In this document: positions 22,226-33,353 of the stretch, in pieces
Layout: each line of letters opens with the position of its first letter
Position numbering within the stretch: position 1 is the stretch's first letter
Assembly (NCBI GenBank): GCA_037102815.1
Contig: BTPP01000007.1
Span: 2,852,001 to 2,916,000 of the forward strand
Source: Neurospora intermedia
Taxonomy: Eukaryota; Ascomycota; Sordariomycetes; Sordariales; Sordariaceae
Length of the DNA stretch: 64,000 bases
Reading direction: 5' to 3'
Notes under the pieces: model-generated
What the model was told of the DNA's origin: nothing
Database searches by the model: none
Seen by the model: the letters and a program-made list of their open reading frames with translations, nothing else
Translations under genes and position numbers: made by a program

Positions 22226-25200
22226 TTTGACTGAAAGATTGATGTTTCCTTGTCTTCTATAGCTGGGTATGCGTAGGTGAAGAAGAGGTGCTGCTCAGAC
22301 AGCTCAACTGGACTGAGTGACCGACAGAAAAACAAGCCTGCTGATGAGGGCAAGAAAAAAAACAACGACAAGGTTTGACGATACTAATTGCAAGACAGGT
22401 AGTAGGAGGTGACTACAAGTTGGTCGAGGGGCGACTGCAGACTATATACTGACAACGGACGGCGTTCAAATAGAACATTGAGCCTGGCTTGTTAGCACAA
22501 TCTTTGGTAAAGACCCTGAACGTGTCACAAGTCCTGCAGCTACGTCCCAGTCTAGATCGGAAAGAGATGTCATCACAGTATGATGACTTCAGCTTAAGCG
22601 CAAGCGTGTGTTATTACCGGTGCGCATCATATTGAACCGCACCAAGAAGCATCGAGAGTAGCCTCGTTAGTGGTCGGTCTTATCCATGCCGAGGGACTGT
22701 AACCCTCCAACCACACGTCAACACCACTCCGGGGGAAGATGAGGGGTAGACCGGCTGATGATCCCGTCGGCATGGGTGCTTCTGCATGCTTTTCGTGCCG
22801 TATATCGGTAGCACGGGGTTGAGTTTGAATGAACCTCAACCGTTCACGTTATCTAGGTCGTGGAACATAGAGCTTGCATTCGAAGCATCAAAGCCGTCAT
22901 GACATGCGAACCCGCAAATTGACGGGTCTCCTGTAACGATCCGTGAGGTGAAATTGTATGTGTTTGAGCCGTCAAGAAGAGACAGTTTGAACAGGCGTGC
23001 TCTGTTGTAGAGAGTGGTGTATACGGTTGGTAACTACGAACGCCAAGGCAGGGATGAGAGTATGTCAGTGAAGGCCAATCAACGTCTATGGTGCAGATCT
23101 GCTCCAGATACGGCGTATCAGAAGGGCGCCGGTTGTTGGGGAAGCTGGGGCGTGGCCGTAAGCGTGGTAGCAAGCTTTCAAATTAGCCTGAATAGCAGGC
23201 TGATATACCCCAGGCAATGCTCATTGGTCCATGGTACCCCCGGATTATGTAAATCGCCCATTGGTCGTGGTCCAGGAGCGTGCAAGAGAATATTCTCGAG
23301 CCAATTCGTATTGAATCTTTGTCCCATTCACATGGGGAGTTGTGATGGTGTCGAACAAGAGTCTTGTGGGGAGCGTTAGCGTAACGGTTGAAAAGGCTTA
23401 TCTTCAGCCTGATGGTTCTGAATGGCTACGTGACGCTTCATGCCGTCCTTGGCTTCCGCCAGCCCGTGGACACTTGTTACCAAAGCTTCTCCCACCCTAC
23501 CTGCCGGTGAATAAGTCCCTGTTATACCAAGATTTGACATTCGCCTTGAAGATTGCGGGGACTTGGTTTGTCGTTGAGCGTTCTGCACAATATCTGTTCC
23601 CGTGTGTGGTTACTGGCAATGTAACAAGACGGCCGACAACGCGTGCAATGCACACCAAGGGTTCAAGATTCCGCCAACCTGGGTCCAGCCGTGACAGGAC
23701 TTGCTGTCGGGTACGCACCTGCGGATGCGGTGTTGTGTCCAGGGAAGTTTTGTGGAAGCGATCAGGCCCGGACGCCGTCACTATCTCCCGAGCAGCTGGG
23801 CCGCAGTAGAGCCCGCCGACTGGATTTGGTCACGGCAGCTGAAGCGGCATGAAAAGCCAACAAGAGCACATTGGGGTTAACTGACTTTTAGTTGCACACC
23901 TAAATCGTTCTCAAACATGTGGACGAGATACAGGTATGGCGGAGACTCAAAGGGCTCAAAACCGGGTCAACCACAAAATCTCGGGCGTTTGTCTATTCGG
24001 AAAAAGGAAAGGAAAAAAAAAAAAAAACAAAAAAAAAAAAAAAAAAAACATTGTCGGTGCGAAGGGAGAGGAAAGCTCTTCCATGGAGACATGTTGCCGC
24101 AGAAGCCCACGTCTCCTAACCATAGACGTGGCAGTTGTTGGATTGGTGAAAATGGCGAGAAAAGTGGAAGAGTTGGGGTCGCGGAGAAAAGGGCAGACCC
24201 GAATTGACAGGCATGGGCGGTGTCACTGTGGAGTGTGGATAGAATCCGATATTATCTGTTAGTATGCTCTCACTTCCCACACGTTAGCTCTGCGAGAATG
24301 ATCACAGTCCTCTAACTTGAACAAACGAAGCTGAGAAAGAGCAGGGTAGTCGCTGTTAGGTGCTGACGTCTTGGCAAAAGATGCACGTACCACCTACCCT
24401 CGGGTAAACGAAGATCAGCCCCCACCGTTCCTTTCGTTTCTCTGCCCGTTCCCCAGATCGACGACCATTGATTGCGACTGTGACGCTGCAACGCTGCGAT
24501 AGTAAGGTGCCATGGCGCTACATAGTTGTGTTGTAGTCACTGTTGCTCCTCCTCTTTTGACGCGCGCCTGTTTCAAATCTTTTGTCTTTTTTTTTTCCCC
24601 TTGCGGTCCAGCGACACCTCAAAATCTCCCGCCGTCAAACTTGCCTTTCTGATTCAAGTTTCCCCCAATAACATTGATGACCAAATTGATGACATCTTTG
24701 GCCGCAGCCTTAACGGGCGATCAACCAAATCGGCAAGTCAAACCAATCCAACACACGTCTGCCAGCATTTAAAAGGTTAGCGCGGTAAATTACAAAGTGG
24801 CGATAACTTCATTATCCGTACAAAAGGTGGCTGCTTTGCTTTCCCCCAACTCCCTAAATACCGCAAGGTAGCGCTACCACACCAACAAGTCATGTCGGCA
24901 GAGATGTACAAAGCTGTGACCCAAGGACAATATTGTAAAGAGTATCCATACCCAAGGATAATGTACTGACCCTGACCCTTACAACCCTTCGGCAGACTTC
25001 TCACCAATTTTGTCAGGGACGAGTCTCGTTCACAACCTCAATGAGTTGCCGTCAAGGTGCGACCTGCATTCGATTCAGTCCAACATGCCATCATCTCGCG
25101 GCAAACTCTACGCGATGCTACCCCTGTCCACACAGTATCCCGCTAATATCCCGACGCTTGCTGCATCTGTTGCCCCTTGTTGGCGGCCAAAATCCCACGC

Positions 25201-27036
25201 TGATCCCTTTGAGACTTGAGTAGTGTAGTACAACATCACTGACTTTGAGCATTACCTTATCATCGCGCTTCACGCCGTCGGTCCATACCACCATACCATT
25301 GAGCGTCTACCTAAACTCATTCTCATCCAGTTCCATTCTGCCGGGTCAGTACAGGTTTGCTCGGCAGATGGGTTGACCTTGTTGGCCCTTCATTGCCTGC
25401 TGCTTGCAATGGCGGGCGGCGGCCCGTACTGCGTCCGGTAGGCTGTTGGTCGCATCATGAGGTCATTCCATCTTCGCGGGTCCATAGGGCAGCTTCCCTT
25501 CTGGTTTCCGGGCCATCATGCCCCGTAGGGCTTGGTCATCTGCTTGCCCAAAAATACTCAGATCCATAGTCTGTTGTTTGAACCGAGTTTCATCCGCAAT
25601 TTCATTGCTGAATCCACAGTCTTTTTGATTTTCGCGAACACGGACCATGAGGCGAGACATATCTGGATATCTCGCGGCTCGGGAATCGCACAAGGCTGGC
25701 GGTTAACATCGATACCTTGAAGTGGTTCTGTTAGACAGAGGACAGCATCCCTTCCGCTTCGTCGGCTATATTTGACACTGCACAAGCGTGCGTCTCTTTC
25801 CGCTTCCGCCAAACCATTTCCTCAGTCCTTCCCATTGGGTCATCTCCGTCCTTGTCAAATCCCAGTCGATGTGGTAGTGATGGGTGGCATATGCCGTTCC
25901 TGATGGTGCAACGGTACCTGCGTCTAGTCCTGCGAACCGCAAACTGTCTCGCCTATCCTTCAGATTTGCGGCGGAGTGCGTCTAATGGTTGCCGTGTTGC
26001 CATTGGTCAAGCGATCTAACCGTTACGCTATTGGTACAGTACTTCAACCACAGAGCGGACATCAAACATTCTGCCAACTCTAGTATGTCGTGTCCTTGAA
26101 AATTAAATTCCAATCAATCAATGGCTGGAGCTGGACGGGCATAGCGGAATCACATTCTTTATCTACGCTCTTTCTCGACTATACTTCGTCTTTTTTTTTA
26201 TTGAGATCTGGGGAATATCCAGTTCTCAGACCTTCAAGTGTAGAGGTACACATCCCCATGTAAACACCCCGGTTCAGCCCCAAGCTCCCCCATAGGGCAT
26301 TAGCCGCCGTCCAACCAGCAATCTCCTTTTGACGACAACAAGTCTCCACTCCAAAAGGGCCTACTCTCGTAGCCGCCCAACTCCAAAAGAACGCCATGTC
26401 GAAACCCTCCAGCCACTAGCAGAGGCCGCTGCCGGCAGTACTCGCTCGTTTGGATACACTTTTTCGGTTTCAAGATCAGAAATCTGCCCTCCGTTCCTCC
26501 CTCTACCCTTGTTTCAGATCTTCCAACCCGGCAGCCATGCTAGAGTTACATCTCTACCCGCAGACATGGCCCTGCCTGACCGAGTCTACACTAGGTCGGT
26601 GGATTCACTTCGGTGGTGTTGACGTGGAGGTGGAGGTGACGGGATCTCACTTATAAGTCGACCCTCTGCTGCTCTCCAAGGCTCATTTGACGTGCATCAA
26701 GCCCGACAAGTTCACCATCATCAGTATTACTCCTCCCTTCCTATTTCCTAGGTCTCATTTTCTTTTCGGGGTCTCGGTTTCCTTGTCACCATCTGTGTCT
26801 CCTTGATCAACATCGTTTGATACGAGCCATCTTCCATTTGATACATCAAGTTTCTGCCTGTTACCTATCGAATACCATCATCTACTTCTCGTCTAATAGG
26901 TAATCACCTAATCAACCCGACACTCGACGGCTCGGCTCGGTCTCATTTCATTGCTTCATTTTTATCTCTTGATTTCCTTTCTACTTCCTATCAGTAAGGA
27001 AGAAGAGATTACCAGTCGACAAAAGCTTTATACATC
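22226..27036. other. 4.8-kb spacer without a recognisable gene
   Basis: The left ~600 bp should be the sugar-transporter promoter, and the right ~400-700 bp (pyrimidine-rich, with several short upstream ATG frames) the promoter and 5' leader of the Myb gene. Between them are only short open frames without domains on both strands. An A-rich run fills 24001-24050. Two CATTGGTC/CCATTGGTC elements (inverted CCAAT) occur 37 bp apart at 23223-23266. The composition is balanced, so RIP-type decay is not evident. A non-coding transcript cannot be excluded. Confidence 0.5.
24001..24050. repeat. Poly(A)-rich simple tract
   Basis: This is a 50-bp run almost wholly of A, broken by a few G and C. No open frame of repute or target-site duplication was noticed beside it, so I treat it as simple sequence and not as the tail of a retroposon. 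Confidence 0.7.
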
Positions 27037-28197
27037 ATGCCTGATCTGTCCCGAACATCGGCTCATCACCACCACCAATATCAACATATTCCAGTTTCTC
27101 TTGGCCAGTCCGCTTCAACCATGTCATACTATCAGCAACCTCGCCAGGTCTCCTACTATGGGGATCTCTCCACAACAGCGGCTGCTCCCCAGATGGCCAT
27201 GCCTTCATACGACGCTTATGCCGTCGGCGCAGTCTCTTCAATGCAGATTCCCACTGCCACCATGGGAGGACCCGTGGGCGGCGGACCTCTCCCGGCACAG
27301 CATCGCGCCTCTTCGGGTGCGTGGAACCAGGACGATGACAGGGCACTGCTCGCCCTCCGCGCCATGGGCAAGAATTGGAACCAGATCCAGCGCGAGGCCT
27401 TCCCAAATAAGACGGGCAATGCCTGCCGAAAGCGTCACGAGCGGTTGATGGAGCGCCGGGGCCAAACCGATTTCGACAGTCTCAAGCTGGAGCGTCTCAG
27501 CAAGGAGTACATGAGCATGCGTAAGGAGATCTGGAAGCCCTTGGCCGATCGCTGTGGCGAGAAGTGGCACGTTGTTGAGGCACAGGTATGTTTTTTTTTT
27601 TTTTCTTTTTTTTTTTTCTTTTTTTTTATTCTTCTTCTTCCCTGTCCTATTTCGTTCCTGTCGAGCAAACTCCTAACACAAAGTTTGCAACAGTGCATGT
27701 CCAACGGTCTCAAGAACATTCAGTCCCACGCCCGTTCATACAGCCGCAAAGAACGTTTGGCAAACGGCCAATCCTCATCAGGATATGACGACGATAGCGG
27801 CATCTCGGGAATCGGTGGTCTGACACCCATCGATGACGACGATGTGGATGATGACTACAGCAGCCCCGAGCCCTCCTCCGGCTCCATCCACGGCGGCGGC
27901 GCACACTCTAGTACTTCCGGCGGCAGCAGCAGCACCGGCGGCAGCGGAGGCACCCCGTCTCACCACCAGGCATTCGCTCATCAGAGCAACTACCAGAACT
28001 ATGGCTACCAACCCCATCACGGCTACAGCACCAGCGTGTCCAGCACGGGCACTACGGGCGGATATACCCACCACCATGGCGGCGGCTCGAGCCAGGGGAC
28101 GAGTCCTTATATGGGTCACGGTAATCGTCTGCCTAGTGTGGGTGATATGGGAATCAACAATATCATCAATCGTGGCTCGGGACGTGATGCCAATTGA
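27037..28197 (+). CDS. Myb/SANT-like DNA-binding protein
   Basis: A probable nuclear transcription regulator. Exons 27037-27585 and 27694-28197 flank a 108-nt intron (GTATGT donor, T-rich body, TCCTAACAC branch, CAACAG acceptor), giving 350 aa. Residues ~94-140 form a Myb/SANT repeat: GAWNQDDDRALLALRAMGKN then WNQIQREAF and TGNACRKRHERLM, with spaced Trp and a basic recognition helix. A second, weaker helical unit spans the splice junction (EIWKPLADRCGEKWHVVEAQ, then CMSNGLKNIQSHARSY). The flanks are low complexity: His/Gln/Ser-rich at the N-terminus, Asp-rich (DDDDVDDDY) then Ser/Gly/His-rich at the C-terminus. The intron is a multiple of three without a stop, so an unspliced message would insert a Phe-rich hydrophobic stretch. 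The target genes are unknown. The 5' leader appears long and contains short upstream frames. Confidence 0.85.
   Translation: MPDLSRTSAHHHHQYQHIPVSLGQSASTMSYYQQPRQVSYYGDLSTTAAAPQMAMPSYDAYAVGAVSSMQIPTATMGGPVGGGPLPAQHRASSGAWNQDDDRALLALRAMGKNWNQIQREAFPNKTGNACRKRHERLMERRGQTDFDSLKLERLSKEYMSMRKEIWKPLADRCGEKWHVVEAQVCFFFFSFFFFFFFILLLPCPISFLSSKLLTQSLQQCMSNGLKNIQSHARSYSRKERLANGQSSSGYDDDSGISGIGGLTPIDDDDVDDDYSSPEPSSGSIHGGGAHSSTSGGSSSTGGSGGTPSHHQAFAHQSNYQNYGYQPHHGYSTSVSSTGTTGGYTHHHGGGSSQGTSPYMGHGNRLPSVGDMGINNIINRGSGRDAN
27586..27693 (+). other. T-rich intron of the Myb gene
   Basis: This 108-nt intron has a polypyrimidine body (runs of T from 27588 to about 27627), a CCTAAC branch site and a CAG end. It contains no stop in the coding frame. 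Confidence 0.85.
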
Positions 28198-29432
28198 GGT
28201 AGTCACCTATGACCTCATCCTTCGTCTCTAATTATCTCAACCTGTCTTTCCACATCCGTTAGTCTCCTCAGGTTATCGTATCATCTCTTGTTTTTTTCGT
28301 CTTGTCTTGATTCGGTTTGGAAAGGGGGGGCATTGACGGACGGACAGTTTTAACTGGGCTTACTTACTACTACACTCACTACACCCAGTGGTGCAGCACA
28401 AGATGGCGTTCTATGGATGGGTACATTTGTTTTATCGTTTTTGTTTTTCTTTCTATTTTCTTCCTGTCTGGGCTCCAGGGTTGTTTTCGAGGCGTTTCTG
28501 GTGTCACTCACTGCCTTGTGATCGGCGTTTAAGGCTGTTTGTTGTTGTGGTTGTTGTCGTTGGGATATGCAAAGTCCGCCTGAAGTGAGGCTTCTCAATC
28601 TCTGTCACTAATGCATCTTCACATGGATCTATCTGTTCGTTTGCTTATCATGGTCAAGAGGTGTCTCGTATTATATTCCTATTTCTATCTATCTGTATCC
28701 CGTGCATGGGTCTTTTTTATCATCGAGGCTTACTTTATCTTTGCACATGGCTTCACTATCCGCATTCCCTGAATTTCTCACCTCTCTCAGGCGTTCCTAT
28801 TGTTGTCTCTTCCACGTCACAGTCACTCATCGGCATTTTCAGGTGAGAAAGCTTTCTCTGCCCTTGTCTTAAGAAACGAAACCTCTTTCGTAATGATTGG
28901 TATGCTCTTTCATTCGGATCTCATCATCAGTTCAATCACAGAACTTTCAATAAGGGGGGAGAAAAAGAGACGGCACAGGCATAGAGACAGCATGGCAGGC
29001 ATAGACAAGACGGCGTAGAACGGTGTTGATGATTCCAAGATACAAATCTTCTAGCAACCAAATGTTTTAGCAATCCATCGATAGGAACCCCGAATTCCAC
29101 TGAACATAACATCAGACAGTGGTCTCCCAAAATCATCTCATCTTCTTTGCCCCATCTTGCCGGTCTCGTTATACAGCAAGCGCGTACATATTTCTTATTC
29201 TTAAAACTTCCACGCGCAACTCTTCGTATTATTACAGATACACACAAAAGCCACACGTAACGTACACTCACTCTTACTTGATCTTTGCTTTCCATCCATT
29301 TTGTTCAAGTACTATACAAACATTCTCATTTATACAATGCAAATCCTTGAGCGATGATGTGCTTCTTTTTAAATACCGTTTATACCATGAACCCAATTTC
29401 CTTCCCAAAACACACAAGATCGTACAAAAACA
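28198..29432. other. Convergent 3' flanks of Myb and COX10 genes
   Basis: The two genes point at each other here. The sequence is T-rich on the left and C/A-rich on the right, as expected for 3' UTRs. No gene was recognised. Confidence 0.5.
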
Positions 29433-31049
29433 TCACTTCTTCACAACACCCTTCACCACCTCCCCAACACCTCCCCCCTCCTCCTCATCTTCATCCTCAT
29501 ACACCCATTCCCCCTCTTCCTCCTCCGGCTCCCCAAAAACACTCCTCCAAACCCTCCCCCACATCCCCTTCTTCTGCGCCAGCGCCAACACCATGATCAC
29601 GGGCAAATGCCACACACTAGCCCAAAACAATCCCCTGGCACTGCCCTTGTGGCCCTCCAGCCTCCAAAACTTGATCGCCTCCCAAACCAACCACGCATTA
29701 ACCGGCAAGCTCGTCACCGCAAAGCTCCACTCCGTCACGCCCGTGGCACTCAACCCGACACAAAGCGGGATAAACGCAAGACTATACCTTAGCGCCACGC
29801 GCCCGTTGCGTGCCGGGTTAGTCCACGCCAGCATCCGCAGCCCAGCAGCCTTGTACTCGTGTCTGATCCCCCACGAGAGAGGCATAAAGTGGGGGAATTG
29901 CCAGGCGAACAACAGGCCAGCGAATAACCACCCGCCCAACGAGCTGCCGTCGCTGGCGAAGAGGAGCTCGCGCCACGTGCCGTCGCCCGTGGCCGACTCG
30001 CCTGCTGCTGCGGCCCAGCCCATCAATGGCGGGATACCGCCGACGATGGCGCCCACCCACGTGTTGACGGCGCTGATGCGTTTGAGCGGGGTGTAAGCGC
30101 CCGCGTACAAGGCGATGTTGGCGGCGCCCAGGAAGGAGACGGTCGGGTTGACGCCAAAGTAGAGCGCCAAGGTGCCGGCGAGGCCGCAGCCTACGGCGAA
30201 AAGCACGGCGGCTTTGGTGGTGAGTAAGCGCCGGACAAGAGGGCGCGTGCGCGTGCGCGTCATCTTGGAGTCCGTGTCGGGCTCGTAGAGCATGTTGAGG
30301 GCGTTGGCGGAGGCGGAGCATAAGGTGGTGCCGGTGGTGAGGAAGAGAAGGGTGAGAGGAGATAGGGAGGGGGCGAGCGAGGTATCGAGCGCGGAGGAGG
30401 TTAGGAAGGAGGGGACAGGGTATAAGGCGTAGGGAACCATGGCTGATAGGACGACGAGCACGGTTAGGCGCGGCTTGGAGAGACTGAGGAGCGAGGAGAG
30501 ACGTCGCTTCAAGGAGTCGGCGGGCGCAGAGGCGGCGGCGGCGGCGAGCTGCGAGGAGGCATCGGGTGCTAGGTCGGCGGTGGGAGCGTCAGGGTTTATG
30601 AGAGGTGTTGTTATTTCGCCGTTTGCTGCTGCTGCGGCTGCTGCGGCCGCTGCGGCTTTTCGCTGAGCTTGTCGGCGACGGTGGGGGAGGAGGGTATTAT
30701 CGACCGGCGGTAGGTCCGTGGTGGATGTCGTCGGTTGTGTGGTAGAGCTCGATCCATCGGCGGTATCGGCTGTTGTTGGTGTGGTGGAAGCTACCGTGCT
30801 GCTCCGTTGGGAGCTGGCCGAATCGTGGATGCCATTGGCCTTGAGGCGGGGGAGAAAGGCATTGGAGACGAAATAGCCGGCCTTGAGGCGTTGTGAAGGG
30901 GTCGCGGCTGGGGCGCGTGAAGTTGTAAGAGTCCTCCTTAGGGTACCGGGCAACCTGCTCTGTGGTACCAATACTAGTAGTCTCGGTTGTTGACACACGA
31001 CTCTGTCGAGGAGGACATTGCGTCGGAGGGTGGACGTGGGCGGCCGCAT
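29433..31049 (-). CDS. cox10: Heme A synthesis: protoheme IX farnesyltransferase (COX10)
   Basis: COX10 attaches farnesyl to heme B to make heme O, the first step to heme A for cytochrome c oxidase, in the mitochondrial inner membrane. It is a single frame of 538 aa. The N-terminus ([18 protein letters not shown], then RRTLTTSRA) is basic and hydroxylated, as in a mitochondrial leader. A low-complexity linker with a long Ala run follows (residues ~130-150). The UbiA-type core begins near [14 protein letters not shown] and has the prenyl-diphosphate-binding motif [18 protein letters not shown] (NxxxDxxxD), [24 protein letters not shown] and [13 protein letters not shown] with 8-9 hydrophobic segments. 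The tail is Glu-rich ([19 protein letters not shown]). The length and leader resemble the Neurospora protein. No intron is needed. Confidence 0.96.
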   Translation of the reverse strand: MRPPTSTLRRNVLLDRVVCQQPRLLVLVPQSRLPGTLRRTLTTSRAPAATPSQRLKAGYFVSNAFLPRLKANGIHDSASSQRSSTVASTTPTTADTADGSSSTTQPTTSTTDLPPVDNTLLPHRRRQAQRKAAAAAAAAAAANGEITTPLINPDAPTADLAPDASSQLAAAAASAPADSLKRRLSSLLSLSKPRLTVLVVLSAMVPYALYPVPSFLTSSALDTSLAPSLSPLTLLFLTTGTTLCSASANALNMLYEPDTDSKMTRTRTRPLVRRLLTTKAAVLFAVGCGLAGTLALYFGVNPTVSFLGAANIALYAGAYTPLKRISAVNTWVGAIVGGIPPLMGWAAAAGESATGDGTWRELLFASDGSSLGGWLFAGLLFAWQFPHFMPLSWGIRHEYKAAGLRMLAWTNPARNGRVALRYSLAFIPLCVGLSATGVTEWSFAVTSLPVNAWLVWEAIKFWRLEGHKGSARGLFWASVWHLPVIMVLALAQKKGMWGRVWRSVFGEPEEEEGEWVYEDEDEEEGGGVGEVVKGVVKK

Positions 31050-32779
31050 CGTTCGGGGGAGAAGATTTCAGGTGCCGGCTCGAATCGCCATCGTCCGTCG
31101 CTTTGGTAATCGGGGGAAGCGACCGGGGTCGGCGTTGGCGTTCCGGGCGAATTCCAGATCGAGGATAAGGGAAAATGGAACCAGGACGGGACCTGACTGG
31201 CCGGCCGAGATGGAAATCGTGAATGGGGAATCGGAGCCGGCAGACAGCGGGCGGGCGGGCGGGCGGCCAACTGAAGCCAAGCAAATGCCCTGCCCTGCAG
31301 TCTGTCTCCACTTTAAAGTTATCCCCCCACTATGTAAACCTCAAGTCTTCGTCCTTGGGGCATTTTTGTGTACATAGCTTAGACGAGGCCCATTGGCATC
31401 TTTCCTGAATTTTCTATATTCCACCAGACCAATTCAATTGTCGAATTCTCCTCGTTGGTTCCAACCACGATAGGTCTCACGTTCCGCTTCTATTCTGCTT
31501 CAAGAGAAAAAAGCACCAGCAAGACAAGCTACAATAAAACAGAACACGGGATAAGCCCCCGCCGAGTTGCTGTGGCCCATGCGGAAGGTACCAGCTCCCG
31601 TCTCTCCTCGAGTTCTCAATGCCGGTGCTCTCGAAGAGGACGGGAGCTTGGGTCAATTTTGAATCATCAACTCCCCGTCAATGACGACAATTGCACTCTG
31701 TCATATCCTGGGGAAAAGCCCTCTCCCCCACCAGACATCTGTTAAATGACCGACATATGAACGCAGTCTTTCAAGCTGCAGAAACCACAGTGGGACAATT
31801 TCTCGAGTTGCAAACCAAATCTCAATAAGAACCTTCTGTCTTCTAGAGAACCGGCGCGTTCACCCGCTGTAACATCGCGTCCATGGGCGGCTTGAATGCC
31901 TCTCTAAGCGCCGGTTCTCGGGGAAAGGGCGTCTAAGTCGCCAATGACGCCTCTTGTCTTTACACGGTACCTCCCTTTCTGGAATCAAACGCCACAAGCC
32001 CGCGCAATCCGTCTCGTCTTGGATTTGTTGACATGCCTTCGAGAACTGAATCGGTTCATGCTAACGAGATCTAAACTGGCCGTGCATTTGATGCCCTTGA
32101 CACCGTTATGACAGTGCTTCCGAACCAGGCGCATTACTAGCCTCTCTCGCGAACACCATAACCGGCGCTTGTCTCAAGTGTCCCTCCGTTTCAGCTTACA
32201 TCCTACCAGGATAAACAACATCTATAAGGAATTCTCTATTTCTAGTCTCAGCCTCGGAGCGGGCTGTGCCATTTGCCATCTCCCTTGCTAACATGGGCGC
32301 CTCGCACAACGTCGAGGGGTTTACCATCTTTGATCGCAAGGCCCTTCCACCAAGGTCAAGGGATGGGCGGTTACACAGTTTCATTACCTGACGGCAAATG
32401 CTTACAGAAGTGAAGCACTTCAACGGCTTAAAGCAAAGTTGGTCCGAGGCATCAACAGTTCGGCTCGCGGACTGTCCTTCAGCGTCTTTCTTTGTCCTTC
32501 CCTTTGACTTTGAAGTCATTGATCGAACAAGAGCAGGCCTGATATCGAGCCTACATGGTACGATATGGAATCCAGAAACCGAGGCACGCATTAAGAAATA
32601 TTTTATGGCCCTCTCTACGGGGGGGTGTTTGAATCGCTTGAAGCGCGTCTTGATCTCAGAATTCATCATATACCGTTTTGGGTCGACTTCATCGTGATTT
32701 GCTTACAGACTAACACTGACTTGGTAAGCGGTACATCCAGAACCGAATTCCAACAACAAATCGGACCATATCAGTTCAA
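31050..32779. other. Intergenic between COX10 and tRNA-Glu
   Basis: The first few hundred bp are the COX10 promoter. Open frames at 32196-32669 (minus, 157 codons) and 32398-32697 (plus, 99 codons) overlap each other and show no recognisable domain; I do not call them genes. No repeat or RNA gene was seen before the tRNA. Confidence 0.45.
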
Positions 32780-32871
32780 TCGGGTATGGTGTAGCGGTAA
32801 CATCGTTGACTCTCACTTCTCAGGAGTGACTGCTCTCTCAACAGCCCCGGGTTCGACTCCCGGTATCCGAG
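32780..32871 (+). tRNA. tRNA-Glu (CUC) with intron
   Basis: The cloverleaf is complete. Acceptor arms 32780-32786 and 32864-32870 pair with one G-U, and the discriminator is G. The anticodon stem GTTGA/TCAAC encloses a loop with anticodon CTC at 32812-32814. The T-arm is CCGGG-TTCGACT-CCCGG. A 21-nt intron (32816-32836) sits between positions 37 and 38, the standard nuclear site, and contains GGAG able to pair with the anticodon. T runs follow within 12-22 nt. Confidence 0.92.
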
Positions 32872-32881
32872 TCTCCAATTC

Positions 32882-32893
32882 TTTTTGTTTTTT
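32882..32893 (+). terminator. Pol III terminator of tRNA-Glu
   Basis: Runs of five and six T follow the tRNA end by about 10 and 16 nt, as expected for RNA polymerase III termination. Confidence 0.6.
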
Positions 32894-33353
32894 CTTTTCT
32901 TTTTTCTTTCTTGTTCCTTTTCGCATGGTCCATCCCTTCATTGTGGTGTTTGCTAATTCTACACTATCGAATTCTTTCTCGTCAACATCCCGTTCTGGTT
33001 GGACCCCTCTTTCTGTACGGCGTATTTTATCCCGTAGCCGACTATGAAACACCAAACAGCGGTGCCCTACCTACGCTACCCGGCGATAGATCGGCCCAAT
33101 GTCGTCATCGCCCAGGCCTTGGACAAATGGTCCCTGAACGAGTGGTGGGAGATCGACATGCAAATCAGGACATCCCAGAAATAGAACTCCGCCTTCACTT
33201 TCCCATTCCGCTTACTCTATTCATCGATTCTTGCCATACACATACTTATATTTTCTGCATACGGTCTGTCGTGGTCCATTTATCCTGCAACTCGAGTCCC
33301 CTCCTCCTGTACTCAGAACACCGAAGCTGTACAACAAAATCCCACCAATCACG
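32894..33353. other. Transaldolase promoter region
   Basis: This spacer lies between the tRNA-Glu terminator and the transaldolase ATG. It is pyrimidine-rich towards the gene. No further feature was recognised. Confidence 0.45.

Noticed and set aside
24001-24050. Poly(A) tract as the tail of a LINE or SINE
   Set aside because: No element body, target-site duplication or reverse-transcriptase trace beside it; best treated as simple sequence.
32196-32697. Overlapping open frames on both strands (157 and 99 codons)
   Set aside because: They overlap each other, have no splice or start support and no recognisable domain.
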